Positions 9,078 to 16,400 of a stretch of DNA of 64,000 nt are shown here, one piece after another (position 1 is the stretch's first letter; each line of letters starts with the position of its first letter). This DNA comes from Gemmatimonadaceae bacterium. GTDB taxonomy: Bacteria; Latescibacterota; UBA2968; UBA8231. The DNA lies in assembly GCA_026706075.1 (NCBI GenBank), contig JAPOZM010000007.1, positions 62,001-126,000 on the forward strand, given 5' to 3'. A program made the position numbers and the translations under genes. The notes below the pieces were generated by a model. That model searched no databases and had not been told where the DNA came from. It saw nothing but the letters and a program-made list of their open reading frames with translations.

Positions 9078-10126
9078 CGGCCGCCTCCGGCGAGGCGGGA
9101 TCCACACCATCGGGGGAGAGGAAGCGGGCGCAGGTGCCGATCATCACGGTGAGCAGTCTGTCCAAGACTTACAGGATTCCCCGGAGGGAACCAGGGCTCA
9201 GGGGGGCGGTGAGCAACCTGCTCTTTCCGCGAAGCACACTGCTGCCCGCCATTCAGGATTTGGATTTCACCATTGAGGCGGGAGAAGTTGTCGCCTACCT
9301 GGGTCCCAACGGTGCCGGCAAGTCGACCACCATCAAACTCCTGACCGGCATTCTCACGCCGTCGGCGGGCCGGGTCGAGGTGCTCGGCCTCGAGCCCTAT
9401 TCGAAACGCATAGAGAACGCGAGAAACATCGGCGTCGTCTTCGGGCAGCGCTCCCAGTTGCGGTGGGATCTTCCCGTCATCGAGTCCTTCGAGCTCCACC
9501 GCAGGTTGTATGGCCTCTCGGCCTCCTTCTACCGCGATCAGATGGACCTCTTCTCATCCACTCTCGATCTCGGCGGCCAGTTGGGAAAGAGTGCCCGCAG
9601 CCTGAGCCTGGGCCAGAAGATGCTGTGCAACATCGCCCTCTCCCTTCTGCACAGACCACCGATCATCTACCTGGACGAGCCGACCATCGGGCTGGACATC
9701 GTCATCAAGGAGAAGATTCGTGACTTCTTCGTCCATCTGAACCGGGAGCACGGCGTATCGATCGTACTCACGAGCCATGACCTGGAGGATGTGGAGAAGC
9801 TCTGTGAGCGAGTCATGGTGATCGACAAGGGGAGGATTCTCTTCGACGGGGGGCTGGAGGAGTTGAGAGGGATCTATGGAAAGACGCGGATCATGACCCT
9901 GGAGCTCGCCGACTCACCCCGGGGACTCGATGGCCTGCACGACGTGACGGAGGTCGACAGGCAAGGCAACAGGATCCGTGTGCAGTTCGACGGCTCGCAG
10001 CTGTCGACTACCCGGCTGATCACCGAGATCGCCGCCCACAACGAGGTGCGGGATGTCGTCATACAGGAGCAGGAGATCGGCACCATAGTCAGGAGGCTGT
10101 ACCAGGAGAGAGCGGCGGCGGACTAG
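9074..10126 (+). CDS. ABC-2 type exporter ATP-binding protein
   Basis: The 350-residue ATPase has Walker A (LGPNGAGKSTT, about 78-88), the Q-loop region (GVVFGQRSQLRWDLP), signature LSLGQKM, and Walker B IIYLDEPTIGLD with the H-loop LTSHDLEDVE. A C-terminal domain of about 100 residues follows. The Q-loop with QRSQLRWDLP and the two six-helix permeases behind it match the multidrug-type ABC-2 set called COG4586/4587/3694. It starts with GTG overlapping the methyltransferase stop; GTG at 9134 is an alternative nearer the conserved domain. Confidence 0.92.
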   Translation: MTAASGEAGSTPSGERKRAQVPIITVSSLSKTYRIPRREPGLRGAVSNLLFPRSTLLPAIQDLDFTIEAGEVVAYLGPNGAGKSTTIKLLTGILTPSAGRVEVLGLEPYSKRIENARNIGVVFGQRSQLRWDLPVIESFELHRRLYGLSASFYRDQMDLFSSTLDLGGQLGKSARSLSLGQKMLCNIALSLLHRPPIIYLDEPTIGLDIVIKEKIRDFFVHLNREHGVSIVLTSHDLEDVEKLCERVMVIDKGRILFDGGLEELRGIYGKTRIMTLELADSPRGLDGLHDVTEVDRQGNRIRVQFDGSQLSTTRLITEIAAHNEVRDVVIQEQEIGTIVRRLYQERAAAD

Positions 10127-10127
10127 G

Positions 10128-10919
10128 ATGGGCCGTTTCACGGGAGTCCTGAAGGTCTCCTTCCAGGAGGGGCTCGTCTACAGGACCCAGTTCCTGGCCG
10201 ACGTGTCAGCCGGCTGCGTCTATCTCCTCTCCTTCTACTATCTGTGGCGGGCCGTATACGCCGGGCGGTCGGAGATAGAGGGCATTCCCCTGGCCTCGAT
10301 GATCGCCTACACGCTGGTCTCGACGCTCATCGGCTTCGTGGTGCGGCAGGATGTGAACGTGATGGTGGGCAACAAGGTCCATGGCGGCGAGATCGCCATC
10401 GAGTTGACCAAACCGATCAACTATCAACGGGTGCTCCTCTACACGGCCATCGGACAGGCGATCTTCAATCTGCTCTTCAAGGCCTTGCCCGTGGTCCTGC
10501 TCTTTGCCTATGCCCTCGACATAGCCGTCCCCCTGGAGCCTGTCCGGGTGTTGGCGGCGGTCCTCAGCTGCGCCCTGGGGTTCGTCGTGTACTTCCTGAT
10601 CGACCTGTCCCTGGGAAGCCTCGCCTTCTGGATCACGCAGACGTACGGCGTGAACATGTTCAAGAACGTGTTCATGACCTTGTGCGCGGGAGGAATCATG
10701 CCGCTGGACTTCTTCCCGGGCGTGGTGCGCGATGTCCTCGCCTTCATGCCTTTCAAGGGATGCTTCTACACCCCCCTGTCCATCTGTCTGGGGCTCGATT
10801 CCCCCGGGGGGCCCTTGCTGCTGATCGCCGAGCAACTGGGATGGATCATGGTCCTCCTCCTGGTCTCCCAGGTGCTTTGGAGAAGAGCACTCCCCAAGGT
10901 CGTCGTTCTGGGAGGGTGA
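10128..10919 (+). CDS. ABC-2 type exporter permease 1
   Basis: The 263-residue membrane protein has about six hydrophobic segments (for example FLADVSAGCVYLLSFYYLW, VLAAVLSCALGFVVYFLIDL, LLLIAEQLGWIMVLLLVSQV). The segment GGEIAIELTKPINYQRVLLY between helices 2 and 3 is characteristic of the COG4587-type permease that interacts with the ATPase. It starts one base after the ATPase stop. It should pair with the next permease as a heterodimer. Confidence 0.88.
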   Translation: MGRFTGVLKVSFQEGLVYRTQFLADVSAGCVYLLSFYYLWRAVYAGRSEIEGIPLASMIAYTLVSTLIGFVVRQDVNVMVGNKVHGGEIAIELTKPINYQRVLLYTAIGQAIFNLLFKALPVVLLFAYALDIAVPLEPVRVLAAVLSCALGFVVYFLIDLSLGSLAFWITQTYGVNMFKNVFMTLCAGGIMPLDFFPGVVRDVLAFMPFKGCFYTPLSICLGLDSPGGPLLLIAEQLGWIMVLLLVSQVLWRRALPKVVVLGG

Positions 10920-10922
10920 CAG

Positions 10923-11714
10923 TTGACCAGGTACGTGAGCCTCTACGGCTTTCTCTTTCTCAGTCATCTCAAGAGCATGCTGGAGTACAAGGCCAGCTTC
11001 TGGCTCTCCTTCCTCTCCATGATCGCCACCACCGGCGCCGGCCTCGTCACGATCGGCGTGGTCTTTACCCATGTGGAGGAGATCGCCGGATGGACTTTCC
11101 CGGAACTGTTCTTTCTGTACGCCCTCTCCATCATCGGCATGAGCTTTCACCACGCCTTCACCAACAGTGTCATCTACCTGGATGAGAACATCAGGGACGG
11201 CACCTTCGACCAGTTCCTCTGCCTGCCCGTCAATACCCTCTTCTACCTCGTGGCCCGCCGCTATACCCCGTTGGGGCTTGGCAACCTGGTGGTGGGGATC
11301 GTCTACCTCGTGGTGGCGGCCCGGATTGCCGGAATAGATTGGGGGGTGGCCAATCTCCTGTTCCTGGTGGTGGTCGTGGTTTCCGGGAACGCGATCTGGT
11401 TTGCCATCATGCTCTTCATCGGAACAGCTTCCTTCTGGGTGACTCGCACCCACTCGGTCTGCAGTCTCGTCATCAGCATCTACGAACTGACGCGCTATCC
11501 TCTGAGCATCTACGGGCTTCCCTTGAGGGGATTGCTTACCTTCATCCTTCCATACGCGTTTGTCGCGTACTATCCGGCGCTCTTCCTGTTGGGAAAGAAG
11601 GAGGCGGGGAGCGAATGGGGGCTGTTGTCGCCACTGGTGGCGGTGGTGCTGGTCCTGGTGAGCTACCAGTTCTGGAAACAGGGGATCAGGTCGTACCGAG
11701 GAACTGGATCGTAA
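10923..11714 (+). CDS. ABC-2 type exporter permease 2
   Basis: The 263-residue protein has six hydrophobic segments (FWLSFLSMIATTGAGLVTIG, LFFLYALSIIGMSFHHAF, NLLFLVVVVVSGNAIWFAIM and others). DENIRDGTFDQFLCLPVNTLFYLVA aligns in position with the GGEIAIELTKPI segment of the first permease. The start is TTG at 10923 behind GGGAGGGTGAC, three bases after the preceding stop. Together with the two preceding genes it makes one exporter. Confidence 0.88.
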   Translation: MTRYVSLYGFLFLSHLKSMLEYKASFWLSFLSMIATTGAGLVTIGVVFTHVEEIAGWTFPELFFLYALSIIGMSFHHAFTNSVIYLDENIRDGTFDQFLCLPVNTLFYLVARRYTPLGLGNLVVGIVYLVVAARIAGIDWGVANLLFLVVVVVSGNAIWFAIMLFIGTASFWVTRTHSVCSLVISIYELTRYPLSIYGLPLRGLLTFILPYAFVAYYPALFLLGKKEAGSEWGLLSPLVAVVLVLVSYQFWKQGIRSYRGTGS

Positions 11715-12472
11715 GCGTAGGGTTCTTCGTCTTCCCCCTGCTCCTGCTCGCCGATCCGGCCCTGGCTCAACCGATGCCGCCGGACTCGGTGTGGGTAGAG
11801 CCGGCGACCTGGCCAGACGGAAGGTCGGGCTACATCGTCTACTGGACAGCCGTGGAGGGCGCGGACGGGTATCGGATCTACCGGGAAGTAGCGGTTACGA
11901 CAGGTCTTGACGAGGACGGCAACCTTGTCGAGCTGGAGCAGCCGAGGTTCGAGTGGATCCCCTGGGGCTTCGTGGAGACGACCGAGCCTGTTGAGTGGAT
12001 GGCAGCTACACTGGACGGGGACGCCGCGGTTTTCGCCATCGCTACCGTTCAGGGGGACGAGGAGTCCGAGTTCGTGTCTGTCCATCTACCGGAGACTCCG
12101 CGGTTTGTCCCGCCGCCGCCCGACTCGGTATGGGTGGAGCCGGCCACCAGGCCTGACGGAGCAGTTGCCTATGTCATCTTCTGGTCGGCGGTCGACGGGG
12201 CCGTGGGGTATTCGATCTACAGGGAGATGGAGAGCTCCGACCTTGATGGGCCACGACTGATGCTTGTGGCACAGGTCGAGGCCACGGAGCCCATCGTCCA
12301 GTGGACGGTCGACGAACCAGATGACGGCCACGCGGTATTCGCCATCAGCGCCTTCTCGCTGGATGAGGAATCCGAGCCCGTGTACGTCCGCCTGCGGGAG
12401 ATCGCTACCGCCGTCAGACCCCGCAGCTGGGGGCAGGTGAAGGCCGTGGGTGCCACGGGCACTTCTCGGTAG
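11615..12472 (+). CDS. Secreted protein with two tandem FN3-like repeats
   Basis: A hydrophobic segment (WIVSVGFFVFPLLLLADPALAQ) ending in an AxA-type cleavage site is followed by two similar units of about 110 residues. Each opens PDSVWVEPAT-PDG, then YW/FW plus A-V-G-Y-IYRE, the strand pattern of fibronectin type III repeats, and ends with E(E)SEFVSVHLPE or EESEPVYVRLRE. The start is uncertain: the frame has ATG at 11615, inside the end of the permease gene, with GGGGAG just before it, giving a long leader of about 30 residues before the hydrophobic segment; no ATG, GTG or TTG lies closer. It probably travels with the exporter operon. Function unknown. Confidence 0.65.
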   Translation: MGAVVATGGGGAGPGELPVLETGDQVVPRNWIVSVGFFVFPLLLLADPALAQPMPPDSVWVEPATWPDGRSGYIVYWTAVEGADGYRIYREVAVTTGLDEDGNLVELEQPRFEWIPWGFVETTEPVEWMAATLDGDAAVFAIATVQGDEESEFVSVHLPETPRFVPPPPDSVWVEPATRPDGAVAYVIFWSAVDGAVGYSIYREMESSDLDGPRLMLVAQVEATEPIVQWTVDEPDDGHAVFAISAFSLDEESEPVYVRLREIATAVRPRSWGQVKAVGATGTSR

Positions 12473-12481
12473 GCTGCTTGC

Positions 12482-13372
12482 ATGAACACCCTCGCCACAT
12501 ACGACCTGCATCTCCACACCTACTGGAGCCACGACGCCTCCGCCGCCCCGGAGAGCCACCTGCGCCGGGCGCGCCGGCTCGGGGTCCGCTGGATCGCCAT
12601 CACCGAGCACTACCACCTCGATTCGCTGCCGGAGCTGCTTCCGGCCGCGGCCGGCTACCCGGAAGTCACTCCCATTCCCTCGGCGGAGCTGACCATCAGC
12701 ACCTCGATCGGAGACGTCGACCTGCTCTGCCACGGCTTGCCGTTGTCGCAGCCGCCGGCGTTGCGGGAGCTCCTGCGCCGCTACCGGGAATGGCGGATTG
12801 AGACGGGGCGGGCGGTCGTGAGAGGCCTGCGCGAGCTGGGATGCGAGATCGACGAAGACGGGTTCATGGACCTCGCCAGGACCTACCGTCCCGACGATGT
12901 CGTGGACCGGCAGGGACTCACGCAGCTGAGGGGGGAGGTGTTGCGCCGGTACCTCCTGGAGACCGGCCGGATCGCGGACGATGCCGGGTTCGCCGCCTTC
13001 CGGGAGCGGGCCAAGGGCGTGGGAGGGGCGCCTCCCTATCCACCCGTGGCGGAGGTGGTTCCTGTGGTGAAGGGCCTGGGAGGGGTGGTGTCGATCGCCC
13101 ATCCCCATGGTCACTTCCGCCAGGGGGACCGCACCCGCATGGATGCCCTGCGGGAGGAGATCGGCTTCGACGGCATCGAGTGCGCCCACCCCAAGGTCCC
13201 GGGGGAATTCACTCCCTTCTACCGGGCCTACTGCGTCGAGCACGGACTGGTGTCGACCGGGGGCTCAGATTCACACAGCGAGGCGGATATCGAGGCGGGC
13301 TTCGCCGCCCACTTGGGAGCCGACGAGTGGATGGAGGAGCTTCTGGAGCGCCTGCCGTCCGTTTCGAGTTGA
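12482..13372 (+). CDS. PHP-domain phosphoesterase
   Basis: The 296-residue protein has the metal-binding motifs of the PHP superfamily: YDLHLHTYWSHD (HxH, residues about 7-18), AITEHYHLD (about 39-47), IPSAELTI, SIAHPHGH (about 203-210) and the final GGSDSHSE (about 260-267). These enzymes hydrolyse phosphoesters (histidinol phosphatase, DNA-polymerase PHP and others) and bind two or three metals. It begins ten bases after the FN3-like gene and sits just before a histidine phosphatase; substrate unknown. It looks intact. Confidence 0.88.
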   Translation: MNTLATYDLHLHTYWSHDASAAPESHLRRARRLGVRWIAITEHYHLDSLPELLPAAAGYPEVTPIPSAELTISTSIGDVDLLCHGLPLSQPPALRELLRRYREWRIETGRAVVRGLRELGCEIDEDGFMDLARTYRPDDVVDRQGLTQLRGEVLRRYLLETGRIADDAGFAAFRERAKGVGGAPPYPPVAEVVPVVKGLGGVVSIAHPHGHFRQGDRTRMDALREEIGFDGIECAHPKVPGEFTPFYRAYCVEHGLVSTGGSDSHSEADIEAGFAAHLGADEWMEELLERLPSVSS

Positions 13373-13384
13373 CGGAGCGGCCCA

Positions 13385-13930
13385 GTGCGCAGACTGATCC
13401 TCGTTCGCCATTGCCAGGCCAGCGGGCAGGACCCCGAGGACGGCTTGACGGCGGAAGGGATGAGTCAGGCCGAGGCGCTGAGGGACTTCCTGTTGAAGAA
13501 GCCTGTCGAAACGGTTGTGGCGAGCGAGTACCGGCGAGCCCAGCAGAGCGCCGAGCCCCTGGCCGCGGCATTGGGCCTGCCCCTTCGGGTGGATGGCCGC
13601 CTGAACGAGAGGAAGCTGGCCAGCGCCCCTCTGGAGAGCTGGAGGGAGGTGGTCCGGGACTCGTTTAAGGACCTGGACCTGCGCGCCCCTGGCGGGGAGT
13701 CGGCCCGGGAGGTGCTGGCGAGGGGCTGGGCGAGTCTGAACGATCTCCTTGATGGAGAGCTCGAGTTGCCCATGGCCGTTACCCACGGAAACCTGATGAG
13801 CCTGATCCTGAACTCCATCGACGGCACCTTCGGCTATCAGGGATGGGAGGGACTGTCGAACCCCGATGTCTATCTGCTCGCGGATCTCGGAGGCGGGCCG
13901 ATGAGCTTTCGCCGGCTGTGGGAGCGGTGA
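13385..13930 (+). CDS. Histidine phosphatase superfamily protein
   Basis: The 181-residue product opens LILVRHCQASGQDP, with Arg-His-Cys in place of the usual RHG, and has ASEYRRAQQSAEPLA, GRLNERKLA and AVTHGNLMSLIL, which match the RHG/phosphoglycerate mutase-type catalytic layout (His-8 phosphorylated, Arg-7, second Arg at about 50, second His near 140). The second half is short, typical of broad-specificity phosphatases. It starts with GTG 12 bases after the PHP gene, so two phosphatases are consecutive. The Cys for Gly change is unusual but such changes occur in the family. Confidence 0.82.
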   Translation: MRRLILVRHCQASGQDPEDGLTAEGMSQAEALRDFLLKKPVETVVASEYRRAQQSAEPLAAALGLPLRVDGRLNERKLASAPLESWREVVRDSFKDLDLRAPGGESAREVLARGWASLNDLLDGELELPMAVTHGNLMSLILNSIDGTFGYQGWEGLSNPDVYLLADLGGGPMSFRRLWER

Positions 13931-14442
13931 GTGGAACGGGAGACTCGCAGGCCTCGCCGGTACTCCTCTCGAGAGTCCTTTACTCCGGGCCTGATCGCCC
14001 TGGGCTTGATGCCAGTCCTGGGCGCCTTTGTCGTGGCCGCTGTCATGGTGATCAGCGGGCTGCGGCCCGTGAGATCTCGATCGAGGATGGAGACTTCTCC
14101 GTGTTCGGAGCTGGTTACCGTGCGCGGGTTTCGATAGCGGAGATCACGGATCTCTCACTCGACCACTCCGGACTCGGGGTTGGACGCAAGCTGAACGGGT
14201 ACAGCCTTGGCAGTGTGCTACGCGGCATGTTCCACTGCAGGGACGTTGGCGAGTGCCATGTCTTCGTTGATCGCGACACGCCGCCGTTTCTCATCGTTCC
14301 ATCAGAGAAGACAGTAGTGATGGTGAACGCCGAGAGCCCGGCTGAGACGCGGCAGTTGTACCGCGACCTGAAGAGTCGGCTCGAGGATGGCCATCAGGAT
14401 GCCGGGTCACCGGTTTCCCCGGAGAAATCCGCAGAGCCCTGA
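13931..14442 (+). pseudogene. PH-like (bPH-type) membrane protein, frameshifted
   Basis: Two reading frames form one protein. The first (GTG at 13931) gives a basic start and one hydrophobic helix (LIALGLMPVLGAFVVAAVMVISGL) up to about 14058. The second frame carries EISIEDGDFSVFGAGYRARVSIAEITDLSLDH, LNGYSLGSVLRGMFHC and ECHVFVDRDTPPFLIVP...VVMVNAESPAETRQLYRDL, the strand order of a bacterial PH-like domain. The switch lies between about 14055 and 14075, where neither frame is intact, so one base was lost or gained. Function unknown. A sequencing error cannot be excluded. Confidence 0.65.
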
Positions 14443-14468
14443 GACACTCCGCCCGCTGCCTTGCGGGA

Positions 14469-14726
14469 TCACAGATTCCGCAGGATGCCGATCAGGTCCG
14501 CTGGATCTCTGCATCGCCGACAGGACGCCGCGTCGGGCTCGACCTGCGACATCCTTCGAGAAACCAAGTGCCTCCGTGGTGCTGCTGACGACGGTGACGG
14601 ATACTCTCCTCGGGGGTCACTCCCACGGATGCGCAGACGTCCCGGATCACCCCACCCGCTGCGCCGGCGGTCAGGGTTGTAGCCGGTTACCAGGGTTTCG
14701 TGGAGATCGAAGAGAATGGCCTGCAT
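14469..14726 (-). pseudogene. HAD-type hydrolase remnant
   Basis: The first 18 residues, MQAILFDLHETLVTGYNP, match the HAD superfamily opening motif (hydrophobic strand, nucleophilic Asp, Thr-Leu); the second Asp of DxD is His here. After that the frame no longer looks like a HAD protein; other frames carry scraps such as CASVGVTPEES, typical of the HAD C-terminal half. I read this as a gene with large deletions and frameshifts. Confidence 0.5.
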
Positions 14727-14781
14727 GGGTGAGGCCAGCCGGAGGCCGGCGCCTCGTACACAACCGATTGCCTACCAACAC

Positions 14782-15006
14782 CTACGCTCGAAGAAAGTCC
14801 TCTGCCGTCACCTCCGCTTGCTTCAGAATGGCAGAAACGGTGCCCTCCGGCAAGTCCCCGGAGTGATTGGGAATGGTGGTTCGATGTCGAGTAACAGGGT
14901 TCCACCAAATCTCGTGGCTGCCTCGTGCATGCCGGTCAAATGCAAATCCCAACCGCCTCAATTTCCGGATCACCTGTCGATAGGTGAATCCGGAGAGCCG
15001 ACCCAT
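14782..15006 (-). CDS. hicA: HicA-type mRNA interferase toxin
   Basis: The 74-residue protein reads FTYRQVIRKLRRLGFAFD, RGSHEIWWNP, HRTTIPNHSG and EGTVSAILKQAEVTAEDF, the complete HicA (YcfA) double-stranded-RNA-binding-like fold. The His in GSHEIW is the catalytic residue of the family and is present. HicA degrades mRNA; its antitoxin is the preceding gene, whose stop overlaps this start as TGATG. That overlap implies coupled translation of antitoxin before toxin. Confidence 0.88.
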   Translation of the reverse strand: MGRLSGFTYRQVIRKLRRLGFAFDRHARGSHEIWWNPVTRHRTTIPNHSGDLPEGTVSAILKQAEVTAEDFLRA

Positions 15007-15251
15007 CAGACACCTACGGGAACATCCAACTCAACGACATCCACATTCGTCGGGTGCAAGCCAGCCGGCAGAGGGTCACCATGTTCCCTACAGGACTCGA
15101 TCAGCTTTCTTGCAACATCTTGAGCGATTTCAACCGTTTCAGCCATTGTTCGCCCTTGGGCCACCAAGCCGGCGAATTCCTCGGAGGTGGCGAGGTACTG
15201 ACCGTTTTCTACTCGTCTGACTTGAAGATGAAGCCGATACTCCTCCGACAT
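15006..15251 (-). CDS. hicB: HicB-like antitoxin
   Basis: This 81-residue protein (VENGQYLATSEEFAGLVAQGRTMAETVEIAQDVARKLIESC) has the partial RNase-H-like fold of HicB-type antitoxins. No separate DNA-binding C-terminal domain is visible. The start at 15251 follows an AAGGAGT ribosome site. The pair is in antitoxin-then-toxin order with a one-base overlap. The promoter is not evident; a weak TTGCGG / TACCTT pair lies about 90-60 bases upstream. Confidence 0.85.
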   Translation of the reverse strand: MSEEYRLHLQVRRVENGQYLATSEEFAGLVAQGRTMAETVEIAQDVARKLIESCREHGDPLPAGLHPTNVDVVELDVPVGV

Positions 15252-15692
15252 GTCCTACTCCTTGCTATGGGCGCCATGGTCACTTGACCGGACGAAGGTA
15301 TTCGCCGGTAGGAACAGCCGCAAGCGGTGCTCCAAGAGCCGTTTGACATGCGAGACCATGTGGGTAGTGTGAGAGAGAGAACCGGTGAGGTCCGGCGCGG
15401 GCCGGTCGGCGCCTGATCCATCTGGGGAAAGCGGTCGTCTCCAATGTGCCGGAGGAGGAAGTCGGAGTGTGTAGAAGAGATCCACAAAGGCTATCTCCTT
15501 GGCCGGCAATGGATTGAGCCAACGGTTCGCCATCGCGCTGTTCCCTGCCTACCCAGTTGGGAGGCTCCCCGGGGACTCCCTGTCTTCTCCACAAGCGCTT
15601 GCCACTCCATCAGTTATGGCGATTCGTGCATCCCGGCACGGGTCTTGCAGTGGGAGGCCCAAACTTACCCCATAGGAAGTGAGAACCAGCCC
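15252..15692. other. Gene-free region between HicBA and the second ABC exporter
   Basis: About 440 bases with no gene I can support. A plus-strand TTGACA (15343-15348), 16 bases, then TAGTGT (15365-15370) could serve the exporter but is weak. Short minus-strand frames here have no recognisable content. Confidence 0.3.
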
Positions 15693-16400
15693 ATGCTGCA
15701 GACGATCGACCTGACGAAGCGCTACGAGGACGGGGTGCTGGCCCTCGACCACCTCAACCTGACGGTGAGCGGCGGCGAGCTGTTCGCCCTCCTCGGGGCC
15801 AACGGGGCGGGCAAGACGACGACGATCAACTTGGTCCTGGGGTTCATCGATCCCACGGAAGGCACCGCGGTCATCGACGGCGTCGACGTGGTCGAGAATC
15901 CTCTCGAGTCCAAGGAGCGAGTCGCCTTCCTGCCGGAGAACGTCACCCTCTACGGCAACCTCACCGGGCTGCAGAACCTCCACTTCTTCGCACGCCTCGC
16001 GGGCAAGCGGTGCACGCGGGATGAGTACGCCATGGCCCTGCGCCGGGTCGGTCTGCCGGAGCGGTCCTTCGGGATGCGGGTGCGCACCTACTCCAAGGGG
16101 ATGCGCCAGCGCCTCGGCATCGCCGCGGTCCTGGTGAAGGACGCGCCGGTGGTGGTCATGGACGAGCCCACCTCGGGCCTCGACCCGGCCGGCGCCGCCG
16201 ACTTCTGCGACCTGCTGATGGAAATGCGCGACGCGGGCAAGGCGGTCTTCATCTCTACCCACGACATCTTCCGGGCCCGGGAGATCGCCGACCGCGTGGG
16301 GATCATGAAGGAGGGCCACCTGGTGATGGTGCGCGACCGGGAGGAGCTGAAGTCGGAGGACCTGGAGCGCATCTACCTCGACTACATGCGGGCGGCGTGA
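15693..16400 (+). CDS. ABC-2 type exporter ATP-binding protein
   Basis: The start is ATG at 15693 (MLQTIDLTKRYEDG), preceded by AGGAAGTGAG. It is 235 residues, a minimal nucleotide-binding domain: Walker A LGANGAGKTTT (about 37-47), Q-loop VAFLPENVTLYGNLTGL, signature YSKGMRQRLG and Walker B VVVMDEPTSGLDP, then FISTHDIFRA. The Q-loop Gln is not obvious (PEN). The stop overlaps the GTG of the first permease. It forms a three-gene exporter with the next two genes, of the NosFY/GldAG-like ABC-2 sort. Confidence 0.92.
   Translation: MLQTIDLTKRYEDGVLALDHLNLTVSGGELFALLGANGAGKTTTINLVLGFIDPTEGTAVIDGVDVVENPLESKERVAFLPENVTLYGNLTGLQNLHFFARLAGKRCTRDEYAMALRRVGLPERSFGMRVRTYSKGMRQRLGIAAVLVKDAPVVVMDEPTSGLDPAGAADFCDLLMEMRDAGKAVFISTHDIFRAREIADRVGIMKEGHLVMVRDREELKSEDLERIYLDYMRAA

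Noticed and set aside
10206-11453. Long minus-strand frame across the ABC permeases
   Set aside because: Charged, low-complexity antisense product; the permease frames have clear hydrophobic helices.
15255-15533. Minus-strand frame upstream of HicB
   Set aside because: No similarity I can name and no ribosome site; left as gene-free.
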